64,000 bases of DNA from Formicarius rufipectus (lineage: Eukaryota > Chordata > Aves > Passeriformes > Formicariidae), in NCBI GenBank assembly GCA_013399695.1, contig VXAU01004947.1, positions 434,001 to 498,000 of the forward strand, written 5' to 3'. The position numbers were made by a program, and so were the translations under genes. Under the pieces are notes generated by a model. That model was not told where the DNA came from. It saw only the letters and a list, made by a program, of their open reading frames with translations, and did no database searches. Positions 1-11,787 of this stretch are shown one piece after another (positions within the stretch are counted from its first letter, which is position 1; every line of letters starts with the position of its first letter).

Positions 1-3000
1 AATGTCTTTCTGTTCAGGGGCTCAGGGGTCAGGCTTTGCTTTCTCCTTTCCTATTTTGCTGCCATTCAATACTCAAAATCCATCATGAACCTTCCTGAGC
101 CTGATCCAGATAAAGTGACTTTTTCCAAAACCACACAAGTCCTCATGAGACCCTGCAGTGAAGAGGAGATACTGAGGGCATTAACTTTATATGCAGGCCT
201 TGGTTTCCTTTCCACCAAGGACTTCCTCTGCAATGTATGAAAATCAGTAAAGTTTCGTTCTCTGCCTCAGCTTTCCACCTGCAGAATAGGGAAGACAGTA
301 CCTTTGTTCCTCTAAGGGAAGGTGGCAACACTGCAGATGCCCCCCTAACCCTTTTCTTTCTTACCCCCAGGGATGAGACATCTTCTCACAGTTCTCTGCT
401 GTTCTTCCATCAGGGCTCACATGTCAGGCCATTGCTCTGGAAGGGCAGCTATCTTCCAATAACCTGGCCCCTTCCCAGGAATCCCTTTGAAAAGCAACCA
501 CAGCATCAACCACCTGCTCTACAAGGACATAAAAGTCACAGAGCACTGTCCTTCATGTAGCACAAACTGTCACAAGTCACATGCATTAAGGACTTCAGCC
601 CTTGGGGGGATACTCTCCCTCTCACAGAGGGACACTTGAGTCATCAAGGTGGGACATGAACTTCCCACAGCCAGGCAGGACACCCCAGCCATGCTTTTCT
701 GGGAGATGGACTAACTTGCAGAGGACTGTTTCCCTCCACTTTTCTTCTTTTCTCCAGTCTGGATGAAAAACATTTCCCTTCACTGGTAGAGGAGAGCCAG
801 TATACTTCCAGGCTATCATTGCTCTGCTCTGCTTAACCACTTCTCTTTTCCCCTGCAGACCTCTTCTTGGCCACGCAACATCCACGGGCAGGGGACAGTC
901 ACTGCCTGCCAAGGACTTGGTGGTAGCTGGCAGTGATGAACCACTGGCAGCTGGGAGCAGATATACCTCATGATCCCACATTACACAAAGGAGGGAAGGT
1001 GGACAACTGCATGTGGCTAATACACAAGCAAACACATCCTCGACATGGCTGATAACTCTACTTTCCTGCCTTTTGCCACTTGTGTGATGCTTGTGCTGAT
1101 GCCTGAACAGCATGAAAGAATGTCAGTGCTTCATGTTTATAATATGGGGCTCTTAGAGATGATGAAGACTGTACACAGCTATGCTGCTACATTCAGAACA
1201 AATGCTTGTCTGAATAAGTTGAAAATAGTATCATTTATCCCAGTGCTGCTGCACCCCCCTCCCTTTCCTGTTCCAACCCCAGCATCATACGAAAGAAACC
1301 TCCTCAAAATGGGCTTCTTGTTCAGTCATACTGACAGTTGGTGAAAGGAGATAAAATGTGTCTCAAGACACTGATCACAGCTTGGAGTGTCTCCTGTTCT
1401 CCTTCGCTCTGTGGCCTTACCCTGCAGGGAACAAGTAACTCCTCTGAGCATCTCTCTGTTGCAATACTCACAGGCCCAGCTGCACGAGGCTGGGAGAGCC
1501 TGCTTTCCTGCAGGGGGAATTACAGGCAATAAGCAAAACTGGGATAGAAACATTATGAATATTTTTTTAATCATATTAAACAATCAGAGGGAAAGGAACC
1601 CCTGAAATGCAGTAAGGGTTACAGATAAGGCAGGGACAAACCAGAAGGGGAAAAAATGTGAGGAGTCCAGAGGGTACTGAGCGAAGTATTACTATCTCCT
1701 GACTCCTGTTGAAAACTCCCTCCTGGCTTTAGCTGGCTTGGGAAGCCAACTGCTGGCGAGCCAGCTGTCTTCAGCCCCTGTGAGCAAAGGCAGTGTCCTG
1801 GGAGAGGCTGTTCCTATAGGAAAGCACTGAACTGCAGAGCTGAGCAGGGCTGTGCCTGAGGACCCGCAGTGCTCCTGCCACATCAGCACCCGGGAGGACT
1901 GCACAAATGAAATAATTGCAGTCATGGCATGACCAGAGCCCAGATAAGTAAGAGATAAACAAGAGAAACTCCTGACCTTTGCCAGCAGGTATTTAAGGAC
2001 CAAGAATGATTTTGGGCAGATGTTCTGCCGAGGTGCTTTGCAGTTGTGGTTATCCCTGTTCCAGCCCTGCACGGCGAAGGTGAGGCTGTGCTGTGGTTTT
2101 TCATTAGCTGATTGCTTTTACAGCCTCTGAACTTTACTCCTGGATACTTGATCATCTGGACTTTTATTTGTTAAAGGAAGCATGACATATAACCACTTTC
2201 CTAATGTACGTCGGGTTGGTTTCACCTGCTCTCGCCTCACTTCAGAGAGCCCACGTAATTAACTATGTATATTTCTGTCTTGTGGTTTGTTTTTTTTTTC
2301 CCAGGGATTGTGCTCCTTTATGTAGGCAAGCGTTCATACGCCACCCAGTGGCTCCCGAGGCGCTGGGTGCCGATCTCACTGATGACAGTCCCTCCAAGTG
2401 CCCAAACCCACTTTCCTACGAAACATCTTCCCAGAGCCAAGGGCACGAGCAGCACAGAGCAGCACTTCCCAGGGGTCCAGACAGCAACATCCTCTGAAGC
2501 TCTTTCTAGACCTTGATGCAAGTAACCACACCACCCACTCGCACATGTAACCATGCCACTCACTCACCATGTTCTGCAGTCTCAGGGTGCAGCATTGCAC
2601 TGTCAAGTTTACCACAAGGCGACAGGATGCTACATGTGCACCACGGCCAGTTGCTCACGTTCAACATGCACATGCAAATGCTTTCTGACAGGTCATCTGG
2701 GCACATGTTCATGTTCTTAGTTTTTAGCCAGCCTTTAGTCAAGTTAAAATAAAGAAAGAAATTTCCTTGGTTGAAAACCTGGAAAATCTTTTCCCAATCA
2801 CGTCTAGCTATGAGTCCTTCAGTCAAGTATAAAAGCAGTCTGTGCTGTGGCCCTGACCCCTTCTTTGATCTTCTTATCCATGTTGCCTCACTCTGCTGCT
2901 CCTGAGCTGAGCAAGCAGCTATGGGGAAAGCTGAAGGAAGAAAAAGAAATTACAATATATAGCAGCAGCCAGCTCCATTCCCTCTCACAGTCCTCATCCC

Positions 3001-4379
3001 ACTTCTTCTCCACTGGAAAACCACCCTTTCCTTCTCTCCAGCCCTTGGAGCTGAGTCCTAGACTGCAAAGAGACCTGAGTAGGACCTCAGTTTCACCTGA
3101 GCTGCCATCCCTGCTTTTTTGTTCGTTTTCCTCCTTCAATATTTTCCTATAAAAGAAAGTCTTATACTCTTTACCTACCTCTTCAAAAGCTAACAGCAAC
3201 CATAAAGAGCTCTCCAGAAAGATTTACATACTGTGCCATCCAGTGCAACAATAAATTTCCCTGCTGACTCTCTACTTCTTGCATTCACCAGCTCTTGCCA
3301 ACTTCGTGCTTTAGGAGTCTGCTCTTTGATTCGACGTGTAGTTATTGGGCATTAGGCATTCATCTCATTCATTTTGCTGTTCCCTAAGGGCATGTTCTTC
3401 ACCATTTGTTGCCATAATGCTTGAGGGCAAGAAATAATTTTTCTTATTTAGCCTCTGCTCTATTATTTCTCCCTGCTGCTTGCTGTCAGATGCCAGAGAT
3501 GAGATGCCTCTTTGGGCAGAGCGGGCGCACCCAACCATATTTGCAAAGCAAAACACTTTGAGCTAGGCAGCAGCAGTGGCTGAACTGGGAGGGAAAATCT
3601 GACCCTCATAAAATGATGCCCTAATGACAGGCTAGGGACTGATCCTTACGTGCACCTGGAGGTCGCAGAAAGCCCCAGACATGAAGTTTCAATGGATGGT
3701 TAAACTGTGCCCCAGCTGTATCCCACCCTACATGCAGGGCCAGGCAAGAGACACCTTTATCTTTTTAAGTACAGTGGGATCAGGGTTTTGTCCTAGGACA
3801 GCTTTTTTTTGTTTAGCATAGCCAAGCTGGGGTTCAAATGAGTGTGGGGAGCAGGGCAACAGCTCCTCCTTCCAGCTGCTCCCCCTTGGGGTCCTTCAGG
3901 GGAGAGAGGGAGATTATAAAATGGAGAATAACTTTCTGTCCTCTGGAAGAGAACACGCAAGGGCAGGCAGCTCCCTTTCTAGGATAGCCTTTGTCAGAGA
4001 TCACACTAGCCAAGAAAGCTGCTCCCCTTTTGTTACCCAAGCAGTGCTGCTCCATAACACTTGACCAACGCTGACCCCGAGCAGATTAGACACAGACGAG
4101 TGCCTTGTGCTCTGGCAGGGCTTGTGACAGCTACAACTGCTAGCATGATTTTGGGGGCCAGCTTCATCATGAGACCAAAATACCACTTCATAGTCTTGCA
4201 GCATCAGATTCTGAAACCCTGTGTGCCACACCTGAAGTGCAAGGTGGGCAAAAGAATAGCTCCCATCGAGAGAGGAACGTGTGCCAGGGCTTCATCTGAA
4301 ACCCAGACAAATTCAGCTAAAGTCTACTCTTTTGCATAGGTACCACATTCCCTTCATAAACATTTCTGAATCACCACAT
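1..4379. other. Unassigned noncoding stretch
   Basis: I recognise no gene or repeat family here. The stretch holds many short overlapping open frames on both strands. The longest, 622-1113 on the minus strand (163 aa), has no domain, signal peptide or repeat pattern that I can identify and no splice or promoter context. A T-run ending in CCAG at 2289-2304 resembles a splice acceptor and is listed separately as a finding. It is most likely intergenic or intronic DNA. Confidence 0.5.
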
Positions 4380-4740
4380 CCATCTGCAAACACTAAATAT
4401 AATAAAAGGCCATTGTAGACTCCATCCAAGCCTGGCTATAATTAAATATATTGACTGATAAATTGAATATAGTTATACCTCTCCATCTGGTCTCAGCAGA
4501 AGACCACTGACATTTTGTTCATATACTCTGATTTTTTGGTCTCTTTCAGAATGATATTTGCATCATAGCTTTTTAATGAGCTAATAATTAAAATAGCCCC
4601 CTATAATTATGCTAGAATAATCCGGCATTATTTCAGCTTAATTATAGGGGGATATCTTAACTATACATCATTTGCAGTTCTCAGTCACTCTAATGCGCAG
4701 ATGTCTGAAGAAATGACATAAAACACTAGCAAGTTATAAA
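4380..4740. other. AT-rich block with TAAT/ATTA words, enhancer-like composition
   Basis: This block is much richer in A and T than its neighbours and carries repeated homeodomain-type words (TAATTA, ATTA, TAAT) together with a long hairpin at 4597-4651. In vertebrates such composition is common in conserved noncoding elements near developmental genes. That reading is inference: conservation cannot be judged from one sequence. It could equally be neutral AT-rich intron. Confidence 0.25.
4597..4651. repeat. Near-perfect 55-nt inverted repeat (25-bp stem, 5-nt loop)
   Basis: Left arm 4597-4621 and right arm 4627-4651 pair at 22 of 25 positions around the loop CCGGC at 4622-4626. The outer 13 pairs are perfect, running from CCCCCT inward through TATAATTA. 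Pairing continues weakly outward, with 7 of the next 10 positions matching, to about 4587 and 4661. A stem of this length is unusual by chance. It could be a precursor-microRNA-like hairpin, a tiny foldback element, or a cruciform-forming site. I recognise no known microRNA in it. Confidence 0.75.
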
Positions 4741-7700
4741 ATATCTAGAGTGGTGCTCATTGTGTCTGTGGAAAATGATCACATCTATTTTCTGTACCTC
4801 TGCTATGCAGTCTCCCTGCTCAGATTATTTCCTGCTAACCAAGAGATAATGCTGAAAGCAATGGAAATAAAATACTTCACTATCTCATGTCATGCTCTGA
4901 TATTGTTGACTTTTTCATTTTCATATCTCCTTGATACTGCCATAAATCTTCACATCAACGTACTGTAGTTAATTTCTCCAAACCTTTAGCAGCTCTGGAA
5001 GCAAACTGATTCCTAAATCTACTGCCTTCATAGCTGTGGCAAGAATATGAGCTGCCTTTTACTTTGCTGTGGGTTTTGTTTATTTGCATTAAATGACCTG
5101 GAAAAAGTGCCCCGGGAGCACGTGGCATTACTATTCATGGTTAATCTCCGCTTCCCCCCTTGGAGACTACCACATCCCAACCAGGCAGCATTGTTGGAAA
5201 CATCAGCTCTCCACTCTGGATAGATATGTCTCTTCCTCACCATGTGGTTCTTCCCCCTGGGGTATCTCCCGATGTGGGATGTGAGATGCCTGCAGGAAAA
5301 CAGGAGAGGACTAGCTGCAAAGTGCCTGTTGTTTGGGGAGGTGTAGCTGTCACCTCTGTCCCCTCACAGCTCGGCACCCCCACTCTGTATTGCCACTCCT
5401 TTTCCTGTAGCAGGAAACAATGTGTGTCCCCAAGTGTGTACTTTTATGTTCATTGGTTTGCATACTCCAGAGAAGCAAAGGTTCACAGGAATATTGCCCT
5501 GGGTCTAAGGACTTCCATTAAAGGAAAAGGTCAGAGTTTTATTCAGTTAACACTGTTGCTCATGCTGCCTCATATAGCAGAATTAATGGAGGGGAAATCT
5601 CTGTCTCTTGCAATAGGAGAAGTAAAAGGGATGGTGGGAAAGCTGGTGGCAGAAGCCCATAAGAACAGTAACAGCTGCATGGAAACACACACACAAACCT
5701 CAACAGTGAGGACATGATGGAGGGAGGCCTAGCAAGTATGGGCTGTGGTCTCTGTGTTTCTGGTAGGGCATGGGAAGAGTCATCAAAGACAGGTTAAAAC
5801 CACACAGGAATTTCTGCAAGGCTGCTGTGACTTTGAAGGATGTTACTGTGAAATGGATCTCTGAAATACAGTAAGGTGTAGTTTGTGTCATTGAGCAGAC
5901 TGGGGAGATGGGCAGCACTGCTGCTTCCAGGGAGGTGCTGAGCATTATGGAAGGGCACAGTTAGCTCCAAGGGAAGTGTAGACAGAGCTGCATTTCTGTG
6001 CAGCCCGTGAACCAAACACCATTTTTAGATTCACTTCTCTCTTGTAACACCTGTGGATCAGCCTAATGGACAGAGAGATAGCATATAATAAATGTCATAA
6101 CCTCTTTGGAAAATACCTCCTGGCTTTTAAACTAATCCCTTGATACTTTGAGAGAACTACTGCGTGACACTGATTAAACCTCAGGGGTTGGTCATGCTGA
6201 GGTAACGCTTAGCGCTCATAGGATGCTGTTTCCTTGCCAGGCTGGTCTTCAGCTCTGCTCCTTGATGCAACACTGTCCAGAGTTCCTCAAGATTATGATC
6301 CTCATGTTGTTGATCTGAACTTGCCTCAGGGATGTCCCTCCTTGGGACACTAACTGATCTGTCCTTCAAAGTGGTAATAGATGTTACAGAAGCCTTGTCC
6401 TTGTCCCACTGGTCTTACAACCCCACCAGCATCCCTCTTCCCCTACAGAGGTCCTGGTCTCTGAGGGTTGACATCTTTCCTTAACTTGTCCTCCATGTTA
6501 ATTTGCCCTTTCCCTTTGACTGAAGAGGAAGGAAGGATTACCCTTTGAGCACCTCACACTCACCCAAAGGGTCCACACTGGCCTCGGGAGAGTTACAAGC
6601 AGGACGCTGACGGTGGAGGATACTGCAGCAGTATCGTATCCATGCTCCATTCCCACACAAGCCCTTGGCAGACAGTAGTCCACATAGTGCACCTGGAGAG
6701 GGTTGATGACCCTCTCACCTGTCAGCCCTGCATGTTGGGTGAAGAAAAGGTCTTCTCATGACTGCATTTGCATTGTAAAAGTGGGGTTGGGGCAGCCTGA
6801 GCTGTCAGCAGAGACATCCCCCTTGCAGACAGTTTCCTTTAGATATACATACTGAAGAAATGCATACTCTGGAAACTTCTAGCCTTCCTATGCTTCCCTT
6901 TTGATACTGCATAGCTACAATGCTATGTGCCCCTATTTTCCTATACTAGGGAAAAGAAGTAGAGGGAATTGGGGTGCGTGTTCATTATAATTTTGTCAAA
7001 ATGATTGAGAGCAGTTGCATTACAGTCCTGAGTATTAGAAATCACTTCAGTATGCATTTTTTACTTGATCAGGGTTTTGGAAATATTGCCTTTAGGATGA
7101 AGCCCTAAAGGAAATCACCTTTTATGACCTTAGAAACCCATTAGAATCAATTACATTGAGTTATATCAAGCTGAAAGCTGACCCCATCAGCAACTTTCTA
7201 TGACCTACTTGTGAAAATGGTAAGGATAAAATTTTCAAGAGTAGCACAGACCTCTAATACCCGGAGGTCTGTTTGTTCTGCTCACTTATTTACATATGCA
7301 TGTCTTCCTGCTGCAGATTCTCATCAACTTTGCTGAAAAGACCTCCAAACAGCTGAACTGCAAATGTCTGGCTTACACTCCAAAAGCTCTCACCTCCTGG
7401 AGATGTCTGTAAAACCAGTTAATGAATCTTACCAGGGCAACTGATTCCTGTTTGCAGAGCCTGTCAATTGCCAAGAGTCCAGTCCCCTCCAGACTCCTCC
7501 AAGGACTGTTCTGCACCATGTCTATAAAAGCTCCTACATCATCCATCTATGGTAGCCATCCTGAGCTGCAGATGACCAGGATTTTCATTCCTTCACCCTT
7601 CTTTTACAGTGTACTTTAGATAGTGACAATACAGCTGACAATGTTTGTTTTAACCCAGAATCGTCTCAGCTAATTGCAGGTACTGGACAGGGGCTCCTGC

Positions 7701-8336
7701 GTGAGGAGACTGGCTATCAGGGTCTTCTCCAACAACATGGGAGAGGGGGAATGAGGGCATCTATGGCAGTAGGGAAAGATAGATGTCTTCTCTGCCTCAG
7801 GGGAGGTAGCCAGATCATGTTCCTAGCAGGAGCCCTTTAGCTGGGTCCCTTAAAATGCATGTGATGACTCCTTAGGCCAGTGTAACATTGTCAAAGTTCA
7901 TCTAACTCTTAAACAGTGATAAAACAAATCATCAGCACCTCCCTAACCCCACATCTAATAGCTGTGCTAGAAGGATTAATGAGTTGGAGAGCTGGATGAG
8001 CTCTGCCAGAATGTTCCCAGACCCAGTCACTCACAGATTTTAGTGAATTTGGGCAGCAACCTCGCTTGGTACTTGCTGTCTTGCATATTCATATGACAGG
8101 CTTTTATCAGCACAAAGCTTTGTAAAGGCAATGGTTCCAGGCTGCACACATTAGCATTCCCAGGAAGCAGGGTTTGAAACTGGGCTGTGCAGGTGTTGGA
8201 GTTCAAAATCCGAATGTGCCTATTTGCATGGCAAGGACCCAAGGTCTGGTGCCCCCAGCTGGGCAGGGATGGTGGAGTGACAAGCAACAAGTCCTCCTCC
8301 AGAGTTCTTTCAGAGGTAACCCCTACCTTGGGGGGG
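4741..8336. other. Unassigned noncoding stretch
   Basis: No gene or transposon family is recognised. The longest open frame outside simple repeats in the whole window lies here (5160-5717 +, 185 aa). Its predicted protein has irregular composition, no membrane segment pattern and no motif I know. It starts at an ATG without any exon or promoter context, so I treat it as a chance frame. Confidence 0.5.
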
Positions 8337-8416
8337 CAAAAAAAATCCAAATCAAACCAAAAACAAAACAAAAAACCACAAAACAAAACAAAAAACCAAA
8401 ACAAAACCAAAAAAAA
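8337..8416. repeat. A/C-rich low-complexity tract, (CAAAA)n-like
   Basis: About 80 bp consist almost entirely of A and C on the + strand, as irregular CAAAA, CAAAAC and CCAAAA units. The tract directly follows a run of seven G at 8330-8336. On the minus strand it reads as a T-rich G/T tract similar in texture to those at 11590-11660 and 36323-36645. Open frames crossing it (8027-8452 -, 8174-8491 +, 8187-8447 +) are artefacts of the low complexity. Confidence 0.9.
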
Positions 8417-11166
8417 CTCCACCCAGACCTGGAAATGGTCATACTGAACCATTGTGGTTGCTGGGAGCTGCCATTGACAGCACTGGCTTAGAATGCAGAC
8501 GTTTACTCTTATATAGCTTACCCCTTCTTAGTGTGCGAAGACAGAGTGTATCAGAGTCATCTCTGGCACATGAACTCATGATGGTGAGCACAAGGCTATG
8601 AAAGTTTCAGTTATTTGGTCCTTTAGAAATCTGTAAAGAAAGAGCTGAAGGCCAGGTAGTGAGTGGTATGCCACACCAAGCAAAGAGAGGGAGATTTTGG
8701 CTGTCGGATGAAGGCTCCCTGATTGACCTTCACTGGATCTTGTGTTTGTTCATTAATTCCACTTTGCTCTCCATTAACTGGTTCAAATACTAACCCTCAA
8801 AGCAAATTGCCTCAACCCTGTTACTTGTCTGGTAATGCTTAACTGTGCTGATTAGGTCTTCATTTAGCTTAAATCCTTAATTAAATCCTTAATTTGAGGT
8901 GAGCCTTTGAAGGTGTGCTGGGCAAATAGAAGTACCTTCTTCTATTGAAGAAGAGTCAGGCTTCCCATGTTTAATCAATTGACCTTAGAAGCTTGTAATT
9001 CCAAAGGTCACAAGTGAGCTTCGTGGCTCCTGCAGGTTTTATGAAGCACCCTGCACTCTTCTGTGAAGCAAGGTGCTGGTTGGAACCAACTGCTGCAACT
9101 CCCAGGCACACATGGGACACACAGAACAGGGTCTGCTAGAGAAGAAGGAGCAGTTGGCCTTGCACGGGAGGAAAGGAAAGGATTTTTGATCTATCAATTT
9201 TCTTAGTACTGACGGAGAAGTCAGATGTCGTTAAAATGTGTGTTCAGTTTAAAAACCCAGTCAGGCCAGATGTTCGCTAAGTGGATACACTACAGCAAGT
9301 GCCTGCACATTAAAATACAAGCTAAAAGTGAAAAAGTGAGTGCAACTGAAGCATTAAACAAACACTGACAGGACACGGGTGAGCACACACAAACTGCCGA
9401 GTGTGCAGCGCAGGACGCACAGAGCTCCCATTTGCATCCGGAGATATTTAATTGTTCATATGCTGCAAACACATGCTCTCTTTTGCCTGTCAAGCCACGA
9501 TCTGTGGCAAATGGCTACATAAAAAGGGGCATATAGCTACACAAATGGCCAGTTCTCCTGGCAGCACATGCCCACATCTCGGAGTGCGGCAGCTCCCAGT
9601 CTGCCACAGCCACCAGGCATCACCTCCTGGCAGCATCCAGCTGGTTGTCTGACCTATCTGTCCATGCTGCATCTTGTCTGCAGCTGTTAGATGTCCCTAA
9701 GAGCTACAGCATTCCCTGACTGTGAAATGTCAGCATGGTCCTGGTGCCTGTGGATGTATTCCTGTGACTGACACCTCCTGCCCTCCTGCAAACGGGGAGG
9801 ATAAACCACAAGCAGTTCGTTTTAATCAAATAATTCAGCATTTACACAGCAGCTGTCAGATCAGGAAACTGCAGCAGATGTTACAGCAGGTCTCCAGCTC
9901 CACCGTTCCAACAAGTAGGTGCAGTTTGTGGTCAGTTCTCACTGTGACCAGGCGCAAAAGCAGGTGCTAACATCTGCATCTCCGGTTAGCTTATAAGGCA
10001 GAAACTCCATTGTGATTCTGAGCAAGTCGGTAAGACGGTCTGTGAGGTCCCATAATGGTTAAGGCTTCCTTACCAGGGACAGTTTTTCAATAGGCTCAGT
10101 CTGTACAAAGTGTCATTACCCCTTCAGCTTTGATCATCAGTCTGAAGAGCATATCACCTTGGAGATTAACAAAGAAATTCTGGCTGCAAAGCTGCTGAAA
10201 AGGCCACTTTGGTTGATTTTTTTTAATATTGCTTTGTTTCTGCTTCACAGAACAGAAGGGCAATAAAAATTAATTTCATGATGTAATAAAATATTTGCCT
10301 CTGAGGTTTCTGGAAGCTGAAGCACTGGTATTTTATTAGCATGCAAAAATTCATTATGGATATAAAACTGACAACACGATGTTGTTGTTAAACCTTAGGA
10401 TATCTCAGGCTTAGAAAAAATCAACCAAATGAAATAACATTTTAAACCAAACAAGTTTACTAACATGATCATTAAAAATAATAGTAAGGAAGTTAACTAT
10501 TTCCAATCTGTAATTGTTTTAATCTTAATGGAGCAGGAGTAGAAAACCACCGTTCCCAGTTTGGAAGGGTTTGCCTTTCCTTAGGCTGCCAGATGTTCAT
10601 AAATTTTCATGTCATTATAGGTTATCTTTGTTTTCCAAGGTCCTGTTTCCTTTTCTCCCAAATTACTTAGGCTCAATCAAAAACCTTACCTTGTTCACTC
10701 TTTTACTTCCTGGCTTTGTAACAAGATGGAACAGCAGCTCTAGAATTAAGAAAAGCACAGTGAGATGACCCTTCTCTGAGGGTAAGGGAACTTAGTTGGA
10801 GGATGCGGAGGGAAAGATAGAGAGGCTGATTACTTAGTGTTACTTTTTTTTCCCCTGCATTTGTCTAGACACTGTGTTCTCATGTTTAAGTCAGGTTTGA
10901 GGTGTGCAGGACAAGGCCATGACACAAGTCACTTTGTCTTTTCAGTAAGTTAGAAAGACATTAACAAAGTAATTTTTCCTGGAAAGTGCCTTTCACTGGC
11001 AATGAGGGATGTTAGAGTACAAAGCATTAAATTGCTGGTTGACACTGTGAAGTGTTTATTAAAGAAACTGCGGAAGATAACAACCCACTGCAATCACTCT
11101 GAAGTGTGGGGAGCCATCACCGTGTGGTCTCCCTCGAAGTTTACTCAAATACACACACCTAACTTT
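8417..11166. other. Unassigned noncoding stretch with one short tandem duplication
   Basis: No gene or transposon recognised. A perfect 12-bp tandem duplication (unit AAATCCTTAATT) sits at 8871-8882 and 8883-8894. The part from about 10190 to 10540 is AT-rich with ATTA words and looks like conserved noncoding sequence by composition only. Confidence 0.5.
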
Positions 11167-11171
11167 GCATT

Positions 11172-11782
11172 TGTCCTGGTTTTGACTAGGATAGTTAGTT
11201 TACTTGCTAGTAACTAGTTCAATGTTGTGGTTTAGATTTAGTAGAATCATGTTGATAACACACTGATTCCTTGGTTGTGGCTAAGTGGTGCTTACCCTAA
11301 GTCAAGGACTTTTTAGTGTCTTGTGCTCTGCCAGTAAGGAGGGGGACAAGAAGCCAGCATGGAGCAATGCCAGGACAGCTGACTAAAAAGGGCCAAATGG
11401 GTATTTCATACTATAGAACATCATGCCCAGTATATGAACTGGGAGGAGTTGGCCAGAAGGGGCCAATCACTACTGTGGGATGGGCAGGGATTCAATCAGT
11501 GGGTGATGAACAACTGTCCTGTGCATCCCTTAGTTTTCTTGGGGTTTATTCCTCTCTCTCACTACTGTTATTGCTACTAGTACTACTACTACTGTTGTTG
11601 GGGTTTTTGTTTTTGTTTGGTTTCTTTGTTTGGGGGGTTTTGTTTGCTTGTTTGTTTTTCACCATATTTCCATTAGCAAACTGTTCTTATCTCACAAGTT
11701 TTACCTTTCTTCTTCAGTTCTCCTGTGTATCCTACCAAGGGGTGGGGAGTGACACGTAGCAGCCAGCCGGGGTTAAACCACA
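11172..11782 (+). mobile_element. Solo LTR of an endogenous retrovirus, family 1
   Basis: The 611-bp segment starts TGTCCTGGTTTT and ends GGGTTAAACCACA, the characteristic termini of an LTR family widespread in neoavian genomes. Internal landmarks of that family are visible, including GTTGATAACACACTGAT near the 5' end and a degenerate TATA region (TATATGAA at 11431). The flanking pentamers GCATT (11167-11171) and GCAAT (11783-11787) match at 4 of 5 positions, as expected for an old 5-bp target duplication, which suits an ERVL-like origin. CpG is nearly absent, also a sign of age. No gag, pol or env lies next to it, so it is a solo LTR left by recombination. A G/T-rich tract at about 11590-11660 lies inside. 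The 147-aa frame at 11316-11759 is not a gene. Confidence 0.85.
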
Positions 11783-11787
11783 GCAAT

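Noticed and set aside
622..1113. 163-codon open frame on the minus strand
   Set aside because: Cysteine- and tryptophan-bearing but without any spacing pattern of a known domain, and no supporting signals.
5160..5717. 185-codon open frame, longest outside simple repeats
   Set aside because: No recognisable domain, signal or repeat, irregular composition, and no promoter, splice or polyadenylation context. The length is within chance for 64 kb in six frames.
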